Source: JBOGGN01 sp050744165 (lineage in GTDB: Bacteria; Actinomycetota; Acidimicrobiia; Acidimicrobiales; Palsa-688). Taken from it: a stretch of 32,986 nucleotides of DNA. The notes beneath the pieces were generated by a model, which did not search any database, had not been told where the DNA came from, and saw only the letters and a list, made by a program, of their open reading frames with translations. This document shows positions 1-6,452 of this stretch, piece after piece. The position numbers and the translations under genes were made by a program. The stretch spans positions 1 through 32,986 of the forward strand of contig JBOGGN010000274.1 in assembly GCA_050744165.1 (NCBI GenBank). The letters run 5' to 3'. The first letter of the stretch is position 1. Each line of letters starts with the position of its first letter.

Positions 1-1
1 G

Positions 2-85
2 GTCGTAGGTGCCGGCGTCCTGGTAGCGGACTCGGTGGTGATGCCGGACGGGTCAGGGTCGGGCGCCGAGCCGGGAGCCGGCTGA
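2..85 (+). CDS. 3' end of an unidentified gene (partial)
   Basis: An open frame enters from the left edge and stops at TGA 83-85. The 27 visible residues begin with a hydrophobic stretch (VVGAGVLVADSVV) and end in a Gly/Ser/Ala/Pro-rich tail. This could be the C-terminal part of a membrane or exported protein, but no family can be named from so little. It reads towards the methyltransferase gene, from which it is separated by about 210 bases containing a terminator-like hairpin. Confidence 0.35.
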   Translation, partial: VVGAGVLVADSVVMPDGSGSGAEPGAG

Positions 86-228
86 GCGGCACCTGACGAC
101 CCCAGCGACGCGAATCCCCAGCCAATCCAGCGGGGCGGCCGCCGTTTCAAGCGGTAGCAAGGACTACCTGAAGGTGCAGTGGATCGGGGGGGTAGAGTAA
201 GCCGCGGGGGGACGCGGGTTATCCGACC

Positions 229-250
229 CGCCCTTGTCAAAGGGCGTTTT
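229..250 (+). terminator. Hairpin with T-run, probable intrinsic terminator
   Basis: A perfect 7-bp stem (CGCCCTT / AAGGGCG) with a GTCA loop is followed directly by TTTT. It lies downstream of the partial gene at the left edge and 48 bases before the methyltransferase start, so it probably ends the upstream transcript. A competing hairpin (GCGGGT / ACCCGC) overlaps its left arm just upstream, so an attenuator is also conceivable. The T-run is short. Confidence 0.45.
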
Positions 251-297
251 CGGCGAGCCGCTTCCGCACCCCGGGGAGCAGGCTCCAGGATGGGCGT

Positions 298-852
298 ATG
301 CCGACGTCAGCCGCTGCGGTCTCCCCTGACAGGGGAGAGCCGTCGCCCTGGATCGTCCGGTGGGCCATGCTGGTGCCGGCAGAGGGCGTCGTGCTCGATC
401 TGGCATGTGGAGGTGGGCGGCACACGGGGTTCTTCCTGGACCGCGGCCATCCGGTCGTCGCGGTCGACCGGGACCTCTCGGGCATTGCCGACCTGCGGGT
501 GGTGCCGGGGCTCGAAGCCATCGAGGCAGACCTTGAGGACGGGCGGCCGTTCCCACTGGTGGCGCGGCGGTTCGCGGGTGTGGTCGTGACCAACTATCTG
601 CACCGGCCGTTGCTGCCGGAGCTGGTGGCGGCCGTGGCGCCGGGCGGCGCCCTGCTGTACGAAACCTTCGCCGACGGCAACCAACGTTATGGGCCGCCGT
701 CGAATCCTGATTTCCTGCTTCATCCCGGTGAGTTGCTCGAGGCGGTTGCCGGGGAGCTCACGGTGCGGGCATTCGAGGAGGTGACCATCGAGACGCCGCG
801 GCCAGCGGTGGTGCAGCGGATCGCCGCGGTGCGGGAAGAGGCGCGCGTGTGA
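298..852 (+). CDS. Class I SAM-dependent methyltransferase
   Basis: A 184-residue cytoplasmic protein that probably transfers a methyl group from S-adenosylmethionine. The substrate cannot be read from the sequence. Motif I is clear at about residues 32-40 (VLDLACGGGRH), followed by the acidic end of the second strand (VVAVDRD, about 54-60) and the post-motif region VVVTNYLHRPLLPEL and APGGALLYETF. This is the shortened TehB/UbiE-like Rossmann architecture seen in many actinobacteria. The family is normally 180-250 residues, so the gene looks complete. The ATG at 298 follows a weak AGGA. The DUF899 gene is downstream on the same strand, about 95 bases away, and may be co-transcribed. Confidence 0.8.
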   Translation: MPTSAAAVSPDRGEPSPWIVRWAMLVPAEGVVLDLACGGGRHTGFFLDRGHPVVAVDRDLSGIADLRVVPGLEAIEADLEDGRPFPLVARRFAGVVVTNYLHRPLLPELVAAVAPGGALLYETFADGNQRYGPPSNPDFLLHPGELLEAVAGELTVRAFEEVTIETPRPAVVQRIAAVREEARV

Positions 853-947
853 GCGGTTCATGAGACGACAAGGCAGCACCCCATGCGTAGCCGGACCTAA
901 TCCCACTGGCACCGATGACTCCCACGCCGGGCCGGAGTCTGTAAGCC

Positions 948-1625
948 ATGGTGACCTTTCCCGGCGAGTCCGTCGACTACCGCGCCGCCCGTGACCGCCT
1001 GCTCGCGCAGGAGGCCGAGTTGCGCCGCTTGACCGAAGCCGTGGCCGCGTTCCGCCGCGCCCTCCCGCCAGGCGGGGAGGTCCCCGAGAATTATGTCTTC
1101 GATGGCGTCGGTCCTGACAGCGCAATCGAAAAGGTCACGCTGGCCGAGTTGTTCGGGCCCGGCAAGGACACGCTGTTCACCTACAACATGATGTTTCCTC
1201 GCTCGCCTGACGAGGATCTCCCGTGCCCGTCGTGTACGCAGTTTCTCGATTCCTTCGACGGGGTGGCCGCACACGCCGACCAGCGGATCAACGTGGTCGT
1301 CGTCGTGAAGACGGCATTGCCGAATGCCCTCGCCCACGCCAGACGGCGAGGCTGGCGGCACCTGCGGCTGGTGTCGTCGGCGGGAAGCTCCTTCAATCGC
1401 GACTACCACGGCGAGGCCGAGGACGGCCAGCAGCAGCCGATGCTCAACGTCTTCCGCCGGCACGGCTCGATGATCCGGCATTTCTGGAGTTCCGAACTGA
1501 TCTTCGCGGAACCCGACCCGGGACAGGACCCCCGGCATGGCGACACCATCGACCCGCTGTGGAACCTTTTCGACCTCACTCCCGATGGGCGCGGTGTCGA
1601 CTGGTATCCCGAACTCAGCTACTGA
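948..1625 (+). CDS. DUF899 family thioredoxin-like protein
   Basis: A 225-residue protein of the DUF899 family, which has a thioredoxin-like fold and no settled function. The N-terminal helix (YRAARDRLLAQEAELRRLTE) is typical. A CxxC pair occurs at Cys93 and Cys96 (LPCPSC), followed by the usual FDGV segment. The C-terminal signature is almost canonical: SFNRDYH, NVFRRHG, FWSSEL, DPRHGDTIDPLWNLFDLTP and a final WYPELSY. The CxxC suggests redox activity, but that is inference. The gene converges on the deacetylase gene with only five bases between the two stops. Confidence 0.88.
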   Translation: MVTFPGESVDYRAARDRLLAQEAELRRLTEAVAAFRRALPPGGEVPENYVFDGVGPDSAIEKVTLAELFGPGKDTLFTYNMMFPRSPDEDLPCPSCTQFLDSFDGVAAHADQRINVVVVVKTALPNALAHARRRGWRHLRLVSSAGSSFNRDYHGEAEDGQQQPMLNVFRRHGSMIRHFWSSELIFAEPDPGQDPRHGDTIDPLWNLFDLTPDGRGVDWYPELSY

Positions 1626-1630
1626 GGTGG

Positions 1631-2431
1631 CTACGCCTTGTGCAAGCCGTGGTCACCGAGGGGCCCGACCTTCAGTCCCCGCTCCTCGAACGCCGCCGCC
1701 AGCATGGGGAGAGCGCCGAGGGTAGCCCGCCAGCTCTCCGGGGCCGACGTGCAATCGGAGTCGTGCAGGAGGACCGTCGCCCCCGGCAGCAGCCCGCCCA
1801 CCACGTCCGCGGCCACCGTCGCCGGGGTGGCGCAGGACCGCCAATCCCGGCCCCAGGTCGTCCAGAGGACCGTCCGCAGGCCGAGGCGGCGCGCCGAGGT
1901 CAGGCTGCCCGCCGACAAGGCGCCGTAGGGCGGCCGGAACCAGATCGGAGAGACGCCAACGCCCGAGCCGGAGGCCGAGCCCGAGGCCGAGCCCGAGCCG
2001 GTCGAACCCGACCCCGCGGAGGTGCTGTCGTAGATGCTGTCCAGCGCCCGGGCGAGGTCGGCCCGAATCGCAGCCGGCGTCAGGTGCAGGTGGGAGAGAT
2101 GCTCGTCCCCGTGGACGCCGATCTCGTGGCCCCGGGCCGCGATCTCTGCGGTGAGCGCGGGGGCCCGGCGCACCATGGAGCCGAGGAGGAAAAAAGTGGC
2201 CTTCCACCCGAGTTCGTCCAGCGCATCGAGGAACGCCGGGGTAGACATCGGATCGGGCCCGTCGTCGAAGGTGAGCGCGACGTGGTTGGGGTCACCGATG
2301 CCGGCGAGGCCCGGCAGAGCCCAGCACCGCAGGCTCCGCCACGACGCGAGGGCGGGCAAGGCGTGGCCGGCGAGGAGGCCGGCAGCGAGCGCGCCAGTGC
2401 CGGCTCCGGCCAGGAGCAGCCGGCTGGTCAC
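1631..2431 (-). CDS. NodB-type polysaccharide deacetylase (CE4)
   Basis: A 266-residue metal-dependent deacetylase of carbohydrate esterase family 4, likely acting on N-acetylated envelope polysaccharide or peptidoglycan outside the membrane. Visible motifs are TFDDGPD at 54-60 (metal-binding Asp pair), GHEIGVHGDEH at 101-111 with both metal His, RPPYG at 166-170 and LLHDSD at 221-226. The N-terminus has a hydrophobic, Ala/Leu-rich segment (residues 5-30) that would be a signal or anchor. A low-complexity Gly/Ser/Ala insertion sits at about 138-160 between motifs, which is unusual for the family. Translation starts at GTG 2431, overlapping the stop of the glycosyltransferase gene by GTGA, so the two are probably translationally coupled. 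Confidence 0.9.
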   Translation of the reverse strand: MTSRLLLAGAGTGALAAGLLAGHALPALASWRSLRCWALPGLAGIGDPNHVALTFDDGPDPMSTPAFLDALDELGWKATFFLLGSMVRRAPALTAEIAARGHEIGVHGDEHLSHLHLTPAAIRADLARALDSIYDSTSAGSGSTGSGSASGSASGSGVGVSPIWFRPPYGALSAGSLTSARRLGLRTVLWTTWGRDWRSCATPATVAADVVGGLLPGATVLLHDSDCTSAPESWRATLGALPMLAAAFEERGLKVGPLGDHGLHKA

Positions 2432-4530
2432 ACCAGATCCGAGAGGGGAGCCCCCGCCAGGTGGAATAGGTTCAGCTGGGCCTGCAGTTGGGTGAGAAGG
2501 TTTTCGACCTGCTGATTCCCGGCGTCGGCCCCGTTGACCAGGTAAATGTGCCGAGCCGAAAGGTGGGCTACGTCGTCGTCGGTGGGCGACAGGATGTGGT
2601 TGGGCACCACCGTCTCGGCGTGGGCGTCATGGCAGGCCACCAGGTCGAAGACGTTGAGCCGCCGGCCGGGGACGAACAGTCCCACCGGCTGGCCGGATAT
2701 CTGGGTGAGCACGTGGTTGGCGGCTACGTCACCGTCGGCTCGCCGCCAGGGAGACTCGTCGATGCGGTGCCCGGCGGCGTTCACGCGGGTGCCGGCACCG
2801 CCACCGGCCACATCGATGCCGAGCGTGACCAGGTTTTGCACCGCGGCCGGTGAGCTGGCGGCGGTCTCCTCGTCGACGACGGCTGTGGCGTGCATCGCTG
2901 ACAGCTGGGTAAGGATCGCGGGGTCGGACAGCGCTGAGGGGCCGAGGCGAACGCCGATGAAGGCCACCTCGCCGGAATTGCTGGCCGGTCGGGCGACACC
3001 GGCACCCTGCCCGGTGGCAAACGCGACGCCCGACGTCATGGCGGCCCACACGAGGGCGCCCGCGGCCACCAGACCCGCCAGCCGCGTCACCCATATCGTC
3101 GGTCGGCTGTGACGGGACCGGTGCCCATGGTGGCGACGTCCCGGCCGGCTTTCCTTGCCACCCCCGGTACCGGTCGCCTCGAGGCCGTCTGCGCCCGTCC
3201 CCCGAGAGGGGAGCGGCTCGATCGGGGCCCCGGCACCCGCCCGCACCGACCCGACCGCCGCAGATGCGGCCGGTGCCAGTCCCGTCGTCCCCAGTCCCGT
3301 CATGGCGAGCATCTGCCGCAGCGGCTCAGCCGGGTCGAAACCAACCCCATCGGCGACGCAGGCGAGCTCCTCGATGTCGATCTCGTCGTCCCCAGGTACC
3401 GGCGCCCCCAATTTGGCCAGCGCGTCCCAGTCGTCAAGCCCACCCGTGCCGGTAACGGCGACGTACTCCACGTACCGCGCCGGATCGGCGATGAACATGG
3501 CCTTCCCGGCCTCGACCATGGCCTCGCGCGTGGGTCCCGGCGTGGTCACCAACTCGATCAGCCGCAGCAACTGGTCCTTGGTCCTCGCCGCCCGGCTGAC
3601 GCCGACCGCCTGCATCTCCGCCGTGTTCTCTTTGCCGTGGCCCGCGATCGGCCGGAAACTGATAATCGGCAGCCCAACGGACAGTGCCTCCATGGCGGTG
3701 AGTCCGCCCGCGTTTTCCACCAGAACGTCGCTGGCCGCCATCAGGGCCGGCATGTCGTCGGTCCAGCCCATGGCCCGCCCGCCGGGGATGTGGCTCAGCC
3801 GTTCCCGGAGGTGGTCGTCCCGGCCGCACACCGCGATCGGCGTGAACTGGTGGCTATTGGCAATCGTCTTGAACGTCGAGGTGACGTTGCCGACGCCCCA
3901 CGACCCCGAGACGATGAGCACCGCCCGCTCGTCGTCGGAGAGACCGAGCGCGGCCCGGGTGGCGGCCCGGTCCTGGGGCTGGTCGAAACGCGACGACACC
4001 ATCGGTCCGGTCGCGATCGACGGCCGCCCGCTCATGGCCTGCGCCAGCTCCGCAGGACGGGAGTGCACCGTCAGGTTGAGGTCGATGTTGCGATGGATCC
4101 AGAACGGGTGGACACCGAAGTCGGTGATGAAGTTGATCGTCGGGATCTGGAGCCGCCCCCGCCGCCGTAGCTCGCCGAGCACCACCGACGTCAGCGGATA
4201 GGTGGACACGATGACCTGGGCGTCGAGCTCGTCGGCCCAGCGCAACAGGTCGCTCGACATGAGGCGGGTCATCACACGGCCGAGCGGGGGGCACATTTTC
4301 GGCGAACGGAAGAAGAAGCGGTACGTGAGGTCGTAGCTCCACGCCATGTACTTCATCTGCCACTCGTAACTCGAGCGCAGCAGGTCGCCGATGCGCAACG
4401 GCCCGGCGGTGAGGAAGTCCTTCATCTCCGCCTCGTGGCCGGCAGCCTTCAGTCGCCGTACCAGCTCCCGGGCCGCGCCGTCGTGGCCGGCGCCCATGCT
4501 GGCCGACACCACCAGAACGCGGGTCGCCAC
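2428..4530 (-). CDS. MGDG/MurG-type glycosyltransferase fused to a membrane helix and a NodB-like domain
   Basis: About 700 residues from the GTG at 4530; the frame stays open further upstream to 4686 but without protein-like sequence. Residues 1-370 match the MGDG-synthase/processive diacylglycerol glucosyltransferase family: MGAGHDGAA at 12-20, a conserved STYP segment, FITDFGVHPFW, and the donor-binding part with VENAGG near 271-276 and PIAGHGKENT near 294-303. The likely reaction is glycosyl transfer from a nucleotide sugar to a lipid acceptor on the cytoplasmic face. A disordered linker leads to one membrane helix at about 479-504. The outer 190 residues resemble the first half of a NodB deacetylase but lack its catalytic Asp pair. 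The downstream deacetylase overlaps by GTGA. Family assignment of the N-terminal part is firm; the role of the C-terminal domain is inferred. Confidence 0.82.
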   Translation of the reverse strand: MATRVLVVSASMGAGHDGAARELVRRLKAAGHEAEMKDFLTAGPLRIGDLLRSSYEWQMKYMAWSYDLTYRFFFRSPKMCPPLGRVMTRLMSSDLLRWADELDAQVIVSTYPLTSVVLGELRRRGRLQIPTINFITDFGVHPFWIHRNIDLNLTVHSRPAELAQAMSGRPSIATGPMVSSRFDQPQDRAATRAALGLSDDERAVLIVSGSWGVGNVTSTFKTIANSHQFTPIAVCGRDDHLRERLSHIPGGRAMGWTDDMPALMAASDVLVENAGGLTAMEALSVGLPIISFRPIAGHGKENTAEMQAVGVSRAARTKDQLLRLIELVTTPGPTREAMVEAGKAMFIADPARYVEYVAVTGTGGLDDWDALAKLGAPVPGDDEIDIEELACVADGVGFDPAEPLRQMLAMTGLGTTGLAPAASAAVGSVRAGAGAPIEPLPSRGTGADGLEATGTGGGKESRPGRRHHGHRSRHSRPTIWVTRLAGLVAAGALVWAAMTSGVAFATGQGAGVARPASNSGEVAFIGVRLGPSALSDPAILTQLSAMHATAVVDEETAASSPAAVQNLVTLGIDVAGGGAGTRVNAAGHRIDESPWRRADGDVAANHVLTQISGQPVGLFVPGRRLNVFDLVACHDAHAETVVPNHILSPTDDDVAHLSARHIYLVNGADAGNQQVENLLTQLQAQLNLFHLAGAPLSDLV

Positions 4531-4674
4531 GCACGGAAGGATAGCGTCGTCCCCCGCCGACCGGCCGGAGGTTGGCCCCGTCGAGGGCACCGACCCTCCG
4601 TTCGCTTGAAACCGCGGCGGCGAGCGCCGGCATGCACAACGTCCCGGACCATCCCCGGGTCGGCTGAGGGCGCA

Positions 4675-4722
4675 AACTGGCGCCACTAGAACGCGCGATA
4701 ACGCGTTCTGGTGACGCCAGTT
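4675..4722. repeat. Near-perfect 21-bp inverted repeat between divergent genes
   Basis: The left arm (4675-4695, starting AACTGGCG) and right arm (4702-4722, ending CGCCAGTT) are complementary in 19 of 21 positions with a six-base loop CGATAA. On the + strand one mismatch is a U-G pair, leaving a single true mismatch. There is no T-run. It lies between the divergent glycosyltransferase (start 4530) and acyl-CoA ligase (start 4794), so it could be an operator, a stable RNA hairpin in a leader, or a remnant of a small mobile palindrome. Confidence 0.75.
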
Positions 4723-4793
4723 CGGGAAGCCAGAGCTCTTACCGCCGCCAACAACCGGGAGCCGCCACCCCCCGGTGTTTTCCCCACCCCTGC

Positions 4794-6377
4794 ATGACGA
4801 CCAGGGATACGGTGATCGTCATGCGAGTCCCTCTCACGATCGACCACTTCTTGGACCGGGCGGAGCTGGTGTACGGCGATCGGACCGCCGTTGTCGACGA
4901 GCCCGGAACCCCCGGCTCCTTTGGCGCCATGACCTATCGGGAGCTGGCCGCCAGGGCCCGGGGCATGGCCCGGGCGCTCGATGAGATGGGAATCGAGCAC
5001 GGCGAGCGGGTGGCCATCGTGAGCCCCAACGCAGCGCGGATGCTGACCGCCTTCTACGGGGTCAGCGGCTACGGGCGGGTGCTGGTGCCCATCAACTTCC
5101 GGCTCAACACCGAGGAGGTGCAGTACATCGTCGAGCACTCGGGGGCGTCGGTGCTGCTCGTCGACCCCGAGTACGACGAGGTGCTCGGGTCGGTGGCGGC
5201 CAAGGAGCGCATCCTGCTCGACGGCCGCAACGACCGGGAGCTGTTCGCCCCGCTGGCGGCCACCGGCGCCCACCAACCGGTGCCGTGGGAGCCCGACGAG
5301 GACGCCACGGCCAGCATCAACTACACCAGCGGGACCACTGCCCGGCCCAAGGGGGTCCAGCTCACCCACCGCAACTGCTGGCTCAACGCCACCGTCTTCG
5401 GGTGGCAGACGGGAGTCAGCGACCGGGACGTGTACCTGCACACGTTGCCCATGTTCCACTGCAACGGCTGGGGGATGCCGTACGCGGTGACCGCCATGGG
5501 CTGCCCCCAGGTGGTGATCCGCAAAGTCGACGGGGCCGAGATCCTGCGGCGGATCGCGGCCCACGACGTGACCCTCTTGTGCGGGGCGCCGGCGGTCGTG
5601 GCCGCGGTGCTCGACGCCGCCGCCCGCCGACGGGCCCGCGGCGAGGAGGTGCCTGGGCGCAAGCGGGTGCGCATCGTGGTGGCGGGGGCGCCACCGCCGT
5701 CCAAGGTGATCGAGCGGGTGGAAACCGAGCTTGGCTGGGAGTTCATCCAGATCTACGGCCTGACGGAGACGGCGCCGGTGCTCACGATGAACCGGGCGCC
5801 GGCGGAGTGGGATTCACTTAGCCCCGAGCAGCGGGGGCGCCTCTTGTCCCGGGCCGGCGTGCCCGCCGTCGGTGTCCGGATCGCGGTCGATTCCGAAGGC
5901 GAGGTGCTGGCCCAGTCCAACCACGTCTTCGCCGGGTATTGGGAGCAGCCGGCGGAGACGGCGGCGGCGATGGAGGGGGGTTGGTTTCACACCGGTGACG
6001 GCGGCCACCTCGAAGACGGCGGCTACCTGGTGATCTCGGACCGAAAGAAGGACGTCATCATCAGCGGGGGCGAGAACGTGTCGTCCATCGAGGTCGAGGA
6101 CTGCCTGTACCAGCACCCGGCGGTGGCCGAGGTGGCGGTGATCGGGGTGCCGTCGGAGCGCTGGGGGGAGACGGTGAAGGCGCTGGTCGTGCTGCGGCCG
6201 GGGTCGTCGGCCACCGAGGCCGAGGTGATCGAATTCACCCGGGGCCGGCTGGCCCATTTCAAGTGCCCCACCTCGGTGGAGTTCCGCGATTCGCTGGTGC
6301 GCACCGCCACCGGGAAGCTGCAGAAGTTCAAGCTGCGCAAGCAGTACTGGGAGGGCCGGGACCGTCAGGTGAATTGA
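4794..6377 (+). CDS. Long-chain fatty-acid/acyl-CoA ligase (AMP-forming)
   Basis: A 527-residue member of the ANL superfamily that activates a carboxylic acid with ATP and loads it on CoA. The P-loop-like motif NYTSGTTARPKG lies at about 176-187, the aromatic/Glu motif QIYGLTETAP near 318-327, the hinge and ATP motif HTGDGGHLEDGGYLVISDRKKD near 397-420, SGGENVSSIEVE after it, and the C-terminal lysine segment TATGKLQKFKLR near 507-518. Length and motif order are normal. It is closest in style to medium/long-chain acyl-CoA ligases of the FadD/AlkK type; the exact acid is unknown. Start choice is uncertain: ATG 4794 gives nine extra residues compared with ATG 4821 (MRVPLTIDHFL), and neither has a strong ribosome site. 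It converges on the surface-protein gene. Confidence 0.9.
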   Translation: MTTRDTVIVMRVPLTIDHFLDRAELVYGDRTAVVDEPGTPGSFGAMTYRELAARARGMARALDEMGIEHGERVAIVSPNAARMLTAFYGVSGYGRVLVPINFRLNTEEVQYIVEHSGASVLLVDPEYDEVLGSVAAKERILLDGRNDRELFAPLAATGAHQPVPWEPDEDATASINYTSGTTARPKGVQLTHRNCWLNATVFGWQTGVSDRDVYLHTLPMFHCNGWGMPYAVTAMGCPQVVIRKVDGAEILRRIAAHDVTLLCGAPAVVAAVLDAAARRRARGEEVPGRKRVRIVVAGAPPPSKVIERVETELGWEFIQIYGLTETAPVLTMNRAPAEWDSLSPEQRGRLLSRAGVPAVGVRIAVDSEGEVLAQSNHVFAGYWEQPAETAAAMEGGWFHTGDGGHLEDGGYLVISDRKKDVIISGGENVSSIEVEDCLYQHPAVAEVAVIGVPSERWGETVKALVVLRPGSSATEAEVIEFTRGRLAHFKCPTSVEFRDSLVRTATGKLQKFKLRKQYWEGRDRQVN

Positions 6378-6452
6378 CAGGCGGGAAAAGGGGGGCGCTT
6401 CCCGGCGACGGGCCTGCCAGGGAGCCTGCGGGGGAACGTTGGCGCGGGGAGG

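Noticed and set aside
4686..5564. 292-codon minus frame opposite the acyl-CoA ligase
   Set aside because: No domain, and the + strand gene carries all ligase motifs in order.
6378..6452. Terminator between the converging ligase and surface-protein genes
   Set aside because: Short G/C arms can pair (GGGAA/TTCCC, CCCG/CGGG) but the stems are weak or the loops long, so I could not choose a credible terminator.
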